64,000 nucleotides of DNA from assembly GCF_020509005.1 (NCBI RefSeq), contig NC_063013.1, forward strand, positions 5,394,001-5,458,000. The letters run 5' to 3'. The position numbers and the translations under genes were made by a program. Origin of the DNA: Fulvia fulva. Lineage: Eukaryota; Ascomycota; Dothideomycetes; Mycosphaerellales; Mycosphaerellaceae. The notes beneath the pieces are model-generated. The model ran no database searches. It was not told the DNA's origin and was given only the letters and a program-made list of their open reading frames with translations. Shown piece after piece: positions 54,301-64,000 of the stretch (its first letter is position 1; the number at the start of each line of letters is the position of its first letter).

Positions 54301-54623
54301 TATATAACTTACGGCACTCCCGCGAGCACCCGCGACTACGCTAGACCCTAGAAGAAACACGTAGAAGACTCAGAACGTAGGGCAGGTTAGAATAAGGTTT
54401 TAAGCAAAGCTACTAAGCGCGGCTTCGTACGGGTTAGCCCTATTAATACGGGGACACGCACTCGCGAGGGTCGCGTATAAATATCTAGCCTTCCCTAGGC
54501 CTCTCTTACTTTCTTCGTCTTTCGTTTTGTATAGCAATTATACTATACCCTTTACATCTATACTTCGTACCTACATTCTCGCTTTTACTCTTATATCTTA
54601 TAGACTAGGCTCTCGCCCTAACA
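48334..54623 (+). mobile_element. Gy-B2: heavily RIPed sister copy of Gy-B1
   Basis: A 6,290 bp element with 5 bp TSD ctaag and two 519 bp LTRs (48334-48852, 54105-54623) whose edges TGTTATAG and CCCTAATA/CCCTAACA are RIPed forms of TGTCATGG and CCCTGACA. It is colinear with Gy-B1 throughout. In a sampled stretch (about 49,367-49,431 against 28,393-28,457) all seven differences are CA-to-TA or TG-to-TA. Gag and pol (about 48,895-53,995) contain every stop I checked in Gy-B1 plus many more. The leader/LTR pairing is kept with a compensating change. Confidence 0.93.
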
Positions 54624-54628
54624 CTAAG

Positions 54629-54980
54629 AAACTATACCTATAAGTTATACGTAAGGAAGGCGGATCCGGCGTCTAGTCAAGTAGTTAGTCTAAAGATATT
54701 AAGGAGATCGTAAGTTCATTCTATAAGGGGCTAAGGAGGCTAAGTTAAGGTCTAGTCTTTGTAGTATACCTGCTCTCAAATTAAGGATATAGCCTACAAA
54801 TTAGTCAAGTACGCTAGAAACTAGGTACTAGAACTAGAAGCTAGTCAAATTAAGGTCAGAAACTAAAAACTACTAAGTGAACTCCTTAGTAAAGGAGGTA
54901 CGACTAGGAAGTAAGAGCCTCCTTCTAAGCATTTTTCTAAAGGCTAATATATATCTATCGTACTAGTGAACTATAAGTTA
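54629..54980. other. RIPed coding-like remnant, unidentified
   Basis: After the Gy-B2 TSD a plus-strand frame reads KYARN-stop-VLELEASQIKVRN and similar charged helical text up to about 54,930. It could be the C-terminal coiled part of a pogo-type transposase, but this is weak. It was probably contiguous with 48,219-48,333 before Gy-B2 inserted. Confidence 0.4.
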
Positions 54981-56025
54981 GGGACCTCCTTACGCCTAAA
55001 AAAAGAAATAATAAAATCCTATCCCTCCTTTGACCTAAATCCTAGTAAATTTGGCTATCTCCTCCGTAGTAAGGTTATAAGGCCGTACCTATAGTCTCGT
55101 CGGCTTAGATTCTAGTTCCGGGGGTATAGTAGCTCTATTAATGCCTATTAGGAGTATATGGTCATCCTCTTTATCGTTAGATTCGGACGTAGTAGGTCTA
55201 TTCTCGTTCGGAAGATCGCCTTTTTGACATTCGTAATATTAACCCTATACTCTAGCGCTATAAGTTCTTTAGCTTTAGGAAGATTAAGCTCCGGGTCCGG
55301 TCTTAACTATAGGATCAGCTTTAGGTTCTCTCGGGCTTATATACCCTTTAACCTCGTACTATTAAGCTCTTCGAGGACGTATATACTAAACCCTAAGTAT
55401 ACCTTAGCTATACGATACGGCCGAAGCTAGCGGTAACTAATCTTTCTAGATAGGTCATCCTTATACGGCTTGTCGAACTTGACTATAAGATCTCCGACCT
55501 AGAACCCCTAGAAGTTAATACTACGTTTAGTATTAAAGTATTCCTTACTTAGGGCACGAAGCCTTACTCTTCGTAACTATACCTCCTAAAGACTTATGTC
55601 CCGTACCTGTAATTAACGCGCCTAAATAGCTAATAGCTGCTCCGTTAATCTAATAGATCCCTATTTACAGTTCGCCTATATCGGGTATTCTACCTCGATC
55701 GGGAGAATAGTACGATAGCTATATAGGACCTCCGCCGGAGTTATAACCGTAATTCTAGATACCGTAGTTCTATTAGCCTAAAGCACCGTAGTAATCTATC
55801 GTTCCTAGGACTTCTAGGTGTTCTTAGTAAGCTTAGCTAATATAGCTAGAATAGGTCGATATCCTACTTCTATAGTTATATTAAACTACGGATAGTAGGG
55901 TAAGATCTAGATATACTTAATATCTATTCTAATAAGCATCCTCTCTACCTCCTCTTCGTTAATACTAGCGCTATTAAGTACAATCTTATAGTAGTATCTA
56001 TACCGGCTAAATACTATCTTATATA
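54981..56025 (-). mobile_element. Gy-C: RIPed gypsy integrase end (3' part)
   Basis: The minus strand reads as the C-terminal integrase of a Ty3/gypsy: ITPAEVLYSYRTILPIEVEY, then VGDLIVKFDKPYKDDLSRK and a GPY-like LRPYRIAKVY. Stops replace Trp/Gln. The frame stops at 56025, where LINE-B3 is inserted, and resumes at 60968. The 3' LTR was not found; the 91-codon plus-strand open frame at 55158-55430 is antisense noise. Confidence 0.75.
56013..56025. repeat. 13 bp target-site duplication of LINE-B3
   Basis: actatcttatata occurs here and at 60955-60967 and joins the two halves of Gy-C. Confidence 0.8.
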
Positions 56026-59000
56026 GATAGATAGATTTGTTATTCCCCTATTCTAGGACCCTATCCGGCCTATATAGGTATATATCTATTGTTATGTATA
56101 AAGGGAAAACCGAATAGGTGAAAACCCTTCCCGCCCCTAACTACTCCTTATCTAGTTTAGCTTTCCCTCTGAACGTACGTAGTCTATGTCACTACCCCGT
56201 TAGCCCCCGCTCCTAGCCGGTCTCGTCGCGCTACGTCGTGTCCTCTCTTCCTACACTACTCCTACTAGGCGGTACTGTTCTAGCTAGCCCTTCTCTAGTA
56301 TCTAGTTCGTAATACGCCGTAGGTCCTTAGCGTTATTAAGAAGTGCCCTAATCGTCCGGTTCCTTGCCTTTACTATCTACTCCCCCCTTCCTAGCGACCA
56401 CCTCGGACAGACGAGGAGTATATGCCGTACGTTCTAGGAGCGATAGCCGTAGGGGTAGCTAGTATTCGTGTATCCTAGAACCTTCCTCTATAATAGGTAC
56501 CCCTAGAGGCCGATGTGTTCGCTTCGTAGTTAGGTTGCTATACTACTCTATACCCTCGTAAGGCGGTAGTAGATAAGCTTCGGGGGGTACTTAACCGCCG
56601 ATTTTGTAGCTAACTATTCCTTAGGTTGTCCCGCTAGCTAAGGGCGTCTACTATACCCTACAACCTAGTTGTTCTACCTCTCTTTCTATAGTTACTCTAT
56701 AATCGATTTCTTACCTTCCTATTATATTACTAGCTATTCGTCCCTTACCCGGTAGTTCGGCTCGTTTCCGGGTCGAATGCCCCTATACGCTAGTACTAAT
56801 TCGCGGGCCCTTACGGCTATACTAGCGATAACCTTCTATACTAGGTACTGTACCGACTTGCCTTAGTAGGAGGTCCGTAGTCCCTAGATATATAGGTCGA
56901 TCGGCGGTATAGCGGTCTCGTACTTAAGCATCCTCGTTAGTGTCGACTTATATACCCCGGTGACCTTCCTTAGGCATTAGTTTTAGATCTTCGCTAGCGG
57001 CGCGACGAGTCCCTTCGATAGGTAGGCCCTCTCGCCTAAGGACTATACTTGGCTACTATAGGTAAGGACCGGCCGTATAATAGCCGTATATAGAAGTCGT
57101 AACTACCGGAAGTCCGCCCCCTATATAGACGTAGTAAGCCTCTAGTATAATGCTATATTCTATTTAGCTTTCCGTAATATTGCCTATACGTGCTTCCTCT
57201 ACCGTAGCGCCGGGTCCACCTATAGTCCGAGGATACTAAGCTGATTTGCCGGGTTAGTTATATGCCCCTATATCTAGATAGAAGCTTATATATTGTAGAA
57301 CCGTGGCCGGCGCGTAAAGTGTATTAGATTGTACTTTTCTAGGGCAAACCGAGCCCCGTGCCTCCTAGCCTAGTCCTCGCAGATCTTGTGTTTCTCTTCT
57401 AGTAGCCTATAGTTCTCCTTAGTCGAGGAAGACTACGCTAGGATATTTATGTCGTCTACGAAGCCGCTCGTAGCGGTGTTCTAGGATTCTAGGGCTAGGA
57501 GTAGCGTCGCTATAAAGAAGAGGAATAGAATAGGTACTAGCGTTAAGCCTTACGGGATTCTAGTATAGACTACTTGAAATAGGCTTCTATACTAGCCGAC
57601 TAGGATCGACGTACTACGGTTTTGGAGGTAGGACCGTACAAAGTTAACAAGCCACTTAGGGAGTCCTTTCGACCTTAGGATATAGAGTAGCCGCGGGTAT
57701 AACACGTAGTCGAAGGCTCCCGATATGTCTAGGCTAAGTAAGGAAGCCACCTTGTCCCTATTCTTATACTAGATAGCCTTTACCTAAGAGGTAATAAGTT
57801 CTATCGCGGATAGCGTCGATCGCTATAGGCGCGTACCTATCTAGGTGTCCGGGAGTAGGGAGTGTTCCTCTACCGCCTCGGAGAGTCTCGTTGTAACCAG
57901 CTTCTTAAGCGCCTTCCTAAGAGTGTTAAGGAGCGTAATTAGGCGGTACGACTTCACCTACGTATAGTCTTCCTTCTACGGCTTACGTAGGACCACTATC
58001 GTCGATTGTTTAAAAGCTATCGGGTAGTATCCGGTCTATAGGCAGGCGTTAAAGATTGCTATAACTACTAGGGCTAGTTGATCTCTACACTTCTTTAGTA
58101 GCTCGTTTAGGATCCTATCCGGCCCCGGGGCTTTCTTCGCCGGCAACTTCCTTAGTATAGCGGTAACTCCTCCCTCGGACACCTCCTATTAGACCGCGAT
58201 ACTAGGGGCTAGGGGAGTAGAGCTGTTTATATCGCTTAGATTAGCCTCGACTAGGGGCGGGAAGAACTTGCTAGCTAGTAGACGCGCCCTAGCCTCGGGG
58301 TCGCTAACCGGGCTACTAGGCGATTATAGCGCTAGGATAGAGAAGGAGGGGCCCTATATAGGGTCCTATCGGGCCCATTTCGCTAGCTTCTATATCCTCT
58401 CTAGCTTACCGGCGATTTCTTCTACTATAGCCCTCTAGCCGACTGCTTTCTCCCTTCGTATTATAGCTTTCTTCTATTAGTATACCTCCCTATATACGTT
58501 CTAGGCCTCCTCGCTATAGCTACTCGTCTATACCCGGCGGGCTCTCCTTACTTCTCTTACTACCGTAGTGCACTCCGGCGTCTAGTATAGCTTAGACTAT
58601 ATCGTTAGTTAGGTAAGCGGAACGTGAAGTAAGGTAGCTTTTCTAATTTCGTCCGTTAACCCCTAGACTACTTCGTCTATCTCGTCTTTACTATTGTATT
58701 ACTACTACGCGATCTAGACTAGCCTCTTAGAGTTATCGAGGTACGCCTAGATGTTGGCCTAGTAGGCCTTTCCCTAGTTTAGCTTAGGGGTTCTCGCTAG
58801 TGTACGTTGTATCTATGTCGTAATAGAGGTCCTGACTAGTATATAGTCTGACGACGCCTCGAGTTTATGTTCGATCCTATAGTAGGTTACCGTGTAGTAG
58901 TAGCTATCTAAGATCTAGGAGAGGTCGATCGTGCCTTAGAGTCCCCCTCTCTTCTAGGTGCCTAGGTCCTTCGGGGTATTAAGGGCAATTGCGTTACTCG

Positions 59001-60954
59001 CTATCAAGTCGAGTACTTCGTCGGCTATAGGGTGCGGCTATATAAGGCTTTCCTAGGAAGGGTGGTATATATTGAAGTCTCCTACTACGATGTGGTACCC
59101 TTGTCTCTTAAGCGCACTGTCTAGGTGTCTATAGACCCCTAGGTCGCGGCTAGACCTCGAGGCTAGCGGTTGTATATATAGCTTATATATCTAGGTACTA
59201 CCTACGTAGCGGGAGGTAATATCGCCCCCGCCTTCTTCGTCTACGTAGTACACTACCTCCTAGTCGGATTCTAGTATATCCTTACTAATATAGAAGCACG
59301 TACGAGGTCTACCGTCGCCTCGTAGGTATATCGTATAGCCTAGTGACTTATAGGTCGTTAGTCTCTTATAGTACGGGTTAATCTATAGCTCCTAGATTGT
59401 AAGGACGTAGTAGACGCGCGGGTCCGCCTCGTATAGGAAATGGTTCTAGACTATATCCTTACTATAGTTGACGTTATACTAGATAATACTAAGCGTGTCG
59501 AGGCTAGTTATCGGTATCGACAATCATTTCCTCTATATCGTCCTATGTCCTACTACCCTATACGTCCTAGTCTACGCCTATTAGCTATATACTAAAGGGG
59601 AGCCGGGCCTAGTTAGATTCCCTCGCCGTAGCTAGTAGAGCACGTGGCCTCCCGTACGCCCTAGGTTACGTATCCTTTATATTATTCTCGGCCCTAGGGC
59701 GCTTATACCCGACCGCCGCTAGCTAGTCCCGGTATAAACTAGCCTTACGGTCGCCGTAGAATCTTAGGGCGACGGTTCTGTTTATAATTGCCTTGTTTTT
59801 CGCTAGTTTCCGCTATAGGTATTCCGCGCTATACGATAGGTAGTATCCCGGACAGTTCGCGTACCGCCTCGTAGCCGATATATAGTCCCTAGATATATAG
59901 TCTCCTATATAGTTCGAGTAGGCCTACTTGTTTATATACGTATAGGTTTAGTGTCTACACTGTTAGCATTTAAAGTATTAGAGGATACGAAAGGATAAGG
60001 AGTACTTTTCGACTATCTTAAGACTATATTACTAGATTAGGCCTTGTTCTATTACTAGATCCGCCGCTTTCGCGTCTTATAGCTATACTATTAGCGCCGA
60101 GGCCTTCTTGCCTTCTAGCCATTTCCTATAGAGCCAAGTCGCCTTCTAGATTAGAGATTTAAGAGTGACCGGGTTGTCCTCTTAGAGAGCGCGTAGGTGA
60201 CCCTAGTTAGTTAGGTCAAACTCCTTAGGTATATTATAGACTAGGATCGTGAATTGTTTCTTTAAGACCTTCGCTAATACCGTAACCTTAGATGCCTACT
60301 ATAGCTGTACCTCTAGGTGCCTCCTAGTAGTAGTAGAGCTAGTATAGATCTATAGAGTGCCGTTAGACTATTAGTTCACTACGACTACCCCTAGTTAGTT
60401 GATTCGTTAGGCGAGCTCCTTATTCGATAGCTTCGTAACTTCGGCCTAGTCTTCCTTTACTATAATACGGATCGTAACTATATCGTACGTTAGGCGGGGG
60501 CCTAGTATCGATACCGCGACCGATGCCTAGCTATAGGGGTGTTGATTCCGGGTGGCCTTACTAATCGCCTAGGACGTCGTCCTCATTTCTTATTGCCCTC
60601 GGTAATACGACAGTATAAGCGCCGTACGTAGCTAAGTGATCATTACCTATAGAGACCGGTAAGAGAGCTAATCGTTAGTTTCTATACTTTTTACGTCCTC
60701 TATAAGTTGCTACTAGTTGTCTTAGGGGGGCTTTGCCTATAGGGCCGTAGGCGCCGTTAGTACCGTAGCCTAGGCTACTATTGCCTAGGAGTTGCCTAAT
60801 GTAGCTAGGCACCTCCGCGGCGTTTAGAGCTGAAGAAATAGGGTGAAGAGAGCTTTAAGCTATCTAGATTAAATGAGGTAGAACTCCCTTAGTCCTAGGG
60901 GTAGTGGCCTACTTTATATATCGTTAGAATGGCCTTGATAAGAGCTTTCGAATC
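56026..60954 (-). mobile_element. LINE-B3: RIPed LINE, minus orientation
   Basis: A 4.9 kb copy of the LINE-B family. The 3' end (left) has gatagatagatttg, an ATAG tail. The order RT (about 57,350-58,150), endonuclease (about 58,800-59,500), ORF1 knuckles (about 59,880-59,990) matches LINE-B2 reversed. The 5' end is near attcgaaagctctt, about 60 bp shorter than LINE-B2. It has many stops and no intact ORF. Confidence 0.9.
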
Positions 60955-60967
60955 ACTATCTTATATA

Positions 60968-62747
60968 AGAACTTAGTAATCGCTCGCGAATTTAGAGGCT
61001 TCCGTACGACCTTCGCCTTAATTTACCTACTTAGAGCTTCTCGGGCGATAAGTAAGTACCCGTTTCTATATACGTAGACGGGATCGTAGTACTACCTCTC
61101 TCCTATAACCTACTAAGTCGATAAATACATTTCTCCTACTCTCTAGTTACCTCCGCGAAAGTTATAAGGAGTATAAGTCCTTACCTAATTCGATACGTTA
61201 GAGAAGTCGCCCTCCTAGTAATACCGGCTAGTAATTAGATTATATACTAGCTCGGTACTCTAGTAACTATGCTTTTTATAATAGTACATTACGATCTCTT
61301 TCTAAGCATTATTATCGTCTACTACTAGCTATATCGGGACACCCCTTCGCCGCTAATAAAATAAGAGCTTATCTCTTAAGTAGTACCGAGGACTCTTATT
61401 AACGAGGTTTCGATACTTAGCCCGGGTGACCCCTTCCGGTCGTATTCGATATTCTAGAATATAAGCTATAAGCTAGGAATTGTTACTATACTAGGGTTCG
61501 AGGAGTCGTTTACGCTCTAGAATAAAGGAGAAAGTGTTAATTAGCTCGGCGTAACGGAAGAATTTGTCGTTAATTATCTTGTTAATATTATTATTAGGTT
61601 CCGTAAGCTCCTTAGCTATAGGTAGTTTACGAGACAGTACATCCGGTCCGGAGTGCTTCTTCCTATCGATATACCTTACTTCAAAGGTAAATAGCCAGAT
61701 CTAAGTAACCTACCTTACTATTATAGAGTTTAGAATATCGAATACTAGCCGATTTAACTACTATACTAGCGTTTTAGTATTAACTTCGAGGATAAAGTCT
61801 ACTCCTACGAGGTAGCGCTATACCTTCTTAAGGCTCTTTAGTACTCCGAGGCACTCCCGCTTTTATATATCGTACTTAGCCTCGTCTACGTTCTAGGTAC
61901 CGCTCTTATACCTTACCGGGCATCTTCGTCGAGTATTATCTAGTGATTCCTACGATATTATATAACCCTACCTAATACTACTCGCGTTAATAGAAACGAA
62001 GATCCTACTAGCTCCTAGGGCGTAGGAGATAGTTACTAACGCTAGTGTTATTACTAAGAATCTTACTAGGTTCTCTTTCGAGAACTACTTATTCTTAGTC
62101 TAGACAAACTCGACGTCCTTCCTTAAAAGCTTATATATTGACCGAGCAACGATCACGAACTAGGGGATCTAAATCCGGAAGTAAATATAGATCCTAATAT
62201 AAACTCGAACGTCCTTTACGTACTTTAGGGTTAGCTAGTCTAAGATCTTAGCCACTACCTTAGGATCTAGATAGCGGCCGCTCGGGCTAGTAATATAGCC
62301 TACGATCTTTAGGGTCTTATAAAGCTACTACGACTTCTCCCCTACAACTATCGCTCCGGCCCTCTCTAGGTCTATAAGAACAAGATTAAGGGATATAATA
62401 TATTCTACGACCTATCGTTAAAGGCTAGGCTCTACCTTAGTATTACTCTAATCCTTAGTAGGACCTTTTATGCCGATATCGTTAAGAAATAGTTTTACTC
62501 GGTAAGAAATATAGTCTATTAATACCTTAGTTACTGCCCGTACGAACTAAGTAACTAAGTTCGTCGTACCCTATAGTAACGTAATATACCGTAGAAGCCT
62601 AAGAGGCGTTATTAAGGCCGTCAAATCTCGGCTACTTTCGTGAAGCGTAATCTAGTCGTACCCCGAAAACAAGTCTACTAAAGAGGCTACTCTATATCTA
62701 GTAAAGTCTTCCGAGAACCCGTCCGTATCTAGGGGAATGTTCGTATC
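60968..62747 (-). mobile_element. Gy-C: RIPed gypsy RT/RNase H part
   Basis: On the minus strand about 62,400-61,750 reads as the RT-RNase H region of an ascomycete gypsy family: AIVVGEKS, LKIVGYITSPSGRYLDPKVV, KILD-stop-LTLKYVKDVRVYI, LLRKDVEFV, then YDI-stop-KRECLGVLKSLKKV. Stops sit where Trp/Gln are expected. The 5' end of the element is missing, because Copia-2 begins at 62748. Confidence 0.75.
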
Positions 62748-62981
62748 TGTTAAACAGGTACGAGTTGCGTAGCAGTGGAAGACGGCGGATCACACCAAAG
62801 ACGAAGAAGGACCCAATGGGATAGCGTGTATCTACATACAGTATCGCCGGTGTTGGTGTAGGTAGATGCTAGGTGCCCGGATGTTTGCCAGCCTATAGGC
62901 TGGCAAACCCTAGTCACGTGATCTAATCACATGACACACCCACACCTACATGCTTGTCCTGCGGCCTGTATGTTCTCAACA
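62748..62981 (-). repeat. Copia-2 3' LTR, unmutated
   Basis: 234 bp. In element orientation it runs from TGTTGAGAAC at 62981 to TTTAACA at 62748. Normal CA and TG content contrasts with the RIPed Gy-C next to it. The left TSD would be gtatc (62743-62747); the partner lies outside the window. A polypurine-like GAGTGGGAG precedes it on the element strand. Confidence 0.85.
62883..62934. promoter_or_regulatory. perfect palindrome and E-box-centred inverted repeat in Copia-2 U3
   Basis: GTTTGCCAGCCTA (62883-62895) is followed directly by its exact reverse complement (to 62908). A second inverted repeat follows at 62912-62934, GTCACGTGAT and ATCACATGAC around a 3 bp loop with one mismatch, containing a CACGTG E-box. 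The position is U3 of the LTR, so a transcription-factor site or a hairpin are both possible. Confidence 0.6.
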
Positions 62982-63016
62982 CTCCCACTCAGGCCACATG
63001 GTCTCCTACAATCCCT

Positions 63017-64000
63017 TTACGCAAGCTGGAGCTGCCTTACAAAGTTTTGGAACTGCTGGCCATTGAGGGGCTTTGTTAACCCATCAGCAGCCATGTCCTT
63101 TGTATGGCAGTAGTCCACTGCAATCTTCTTCTGCCACCAGAGATGTCTGACATAGTTATATGCAACATCAATATGCTTTGACCTTTCATGCACATGGGCA
63201 TCTTTGACAAGTGTCAAAGCGGCTTGGTTGTCACCCATGAGCTTGACTGGCCTTAGCTCGTCAACAGTGCCCTTGCTTGCCCTTACACTCGGCTGGAAAG
63301 AGCTCTTTCCCACCAGTTCTGGGCACCCCATTTCCCTGAGGACAGCAGCAAGAAATTGTGACTGCTTTGCGGCTGCGTGCATAGCCATGAACTCAGCTTC
63401 CATTGTTGATGTTGCAACAGACTTCTGCTTCCTACTCATCCAGGACACAGGTGATCCACAAAGGAACCACACGTATCCCAGAATTGAGACTCTATCCACT
63501 TTGTCCATAGCGTAGTCAGAGTCCGAGTATCCCTGGAGATTGCCCCCTCCCTTTCTATACATAAGACCTAGGTCTGGGTACGACCGCAGGTATCGGGAGA
63601 GCTTCTTCAAAGCCTTCATATGCTGCTGCGAGGGATCAGCAACAAATGAGCTAATTCTTCCAAGGGGGAATGCTAAGTCTGGCCTTGTCATTGTCATTGG
63701 CCACATCCAGGTACCATTGTGGCTCTGGTAATCCTGTTTGTTGCACCTCTTATCCATAGGTGCCGTAGGCACTAAATGCTCGTAGCTCTCTATAGGTGAG
63801 TGGGTTGGCGTAGCCTTCTCTCTAGCCATGTTCATCTTGGCTAAGTTAGCGTGGACATAGTGTCCTTGATCAAGCTTCAAAGTGCCTTGGGACCTGTCTC
63901 TTGTAATCCTCATTCCAAGGATCTTCGTAGGTTCACCAAGATCTTTAATCTTAAACACTTTTCCAAGCTCAGCCTTAAACCACTGAACATCTGACAGCTT
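63017..64000 (-). CDS. Copia-2 Pol C-terminal part (RT end and RNase H), partial
   Basis: The frame is open from the window edge to a stop at 63017, 327 codons seen. It starts in the RT (FKIKDLGEPTKILGMRI, a Ty1/copia signature), continues through RNase H (LQGYSDSDYAMDKVDRVSI, SWMSRKQKSVATSTMEAEF, GDNQAALTLVKD, ERSKHIDVAYNYVR) and ends in DYCHTKDMAADGLTKPL. No stop or RIP lesion is visible. The rest of Pol, Gag and the 5' LTR lie to the right of the window. It is the unmutated reference for Copia-1. Confidence 0.93.
   Translation of the reverse strand, partial: KLSDVQWFKAELGKVFKIKDLGEPTKILGMRITRDRSQGTLKLDQGHYVHANLAKMNMAREKATPTHSPIESYEHLVPTAPMDKRCNKQDYQSHNGTWMWPMTMTRPDLAFPLGRISSFVADPSQQHMKALKKLSRYLRSYPDLGLMYRKGGGNLQGYSDSDYAMDKVDRVSILGYVWFLCGSPVSWMSRKQKSVATSTMEAEFMAMHAAAKQSQFLAAVLREMGCPELVGKSSFQPSVRASKGTVDELRPVKLMGDNQAALTLVKDAHVHERSKHIDVAYNYVRHLWWQKKIAVDYCHTKDMAADGLTKPLNGQQFQNFVRQLQLA

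Noticed and set aside
55158..55430. A 90-codon plus-strand frame in the right block
   Set aside because: It is antisense to the RIPed integrase end of Gy-C. Loss of CA/TG removes some stop contexts on one strand and creates chance open frames.
7961..64000. A giant cargo-carrying Starship-type element
   Set aside because: No tyrosine-recombinase captain gene or host-type cargo gene was seen; every recognisable coding remnant belongs to a retroelement or a Fot-type transposon.

Overview
The window looks like a filamentous ascomycete chromosome. A Dothideomycete is my guess from gene style and mutation pattern, not from a search. Positions 1 to about 7,960 are ordinary gene space with small GT-AG introns (49-77 bp where I could resolve them). 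In order they hold a JMJD7-type JmjC oxygenase (+), a broken SMP-30/Vgb-like beta-propeller gene (-), an unrecognised charged nuclear-type protein (-), the complex I subunit NDUFA8 with four CX9C motifs (-), and the FG nucleoporin Nup57/NUP54 (+). The last two share a 337 bp divergent promoter region.

From about 7,960 to the end there is no host gene. This is a nested transposon block, most of it damaged by repeat-induced point mutation (RIP). Almost every change is CpA to TpA or TpG to TpA, CpG is left alone, and former Gln and Trp codons have become stops. Target-site duplications (TSDs) let much of the nesting be read. A RIPed gypsy gag remnant (Gy-D, from 8,107) is split by a nearly intact LINE (LINE-A1, 9,073-13,969). 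A RIPed LINE (LINE-B1, about 14,231-26,150) is split by an intact chromodomain Ty3/gypsy (Gy-A, 16,354-23,314). A RIPed minus-strand copia (Copia-1, 26,961-42,948) carries three insertions: Gy-B1 (27,360-33,650), LINE-A2 (33,911-37,174) and a Fot1/pogo-type DNA transposon (40,758-41,890). Then follow LINE-B2 (43,213-48,203, +), Gy-B2 (48,334-54,623, a heavily RIPed sister of Gy-B1), a RIPed minus-strand gypsy (Gy-C) split by LINE-B3 (56,026-60,954), and an unmutated copia (Copia-2) that runs off the right edge.

The most interesting signals concern how the elements work. (1) Both gypsy families have a 9-nt match between the leader just after the 5' LTR and an LTR segment 30-40 bp downstream of a TATA-like box. 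This is what Tf1-type self-priming of reverse transcription would need. In the Gy-B family the two arms co-vary between copies. (2) Gy-A gag/pol and LINE-A ORF1/ORF2 are both joined by an ATGA stop/start overlap, and Gy-B has GTGA at the same place. (3) Gy-A carries an antisense ORF behind pol with cysteine spacing fitting the Zn(II)2Cys6 consensus. (4) The stop codons of Gy-B1 are shared with Gy-B2 and fall mostly on Gln positions. (5) LINE-A2 looks like a chimera whose 5' kilobase is not LINE-A sequence. (6) LINE 3' ends carry ATAG-type tetranucleotide tails.

All alignments and counts were made by eye. Exon junctions are given only where phase and splice sites agree.
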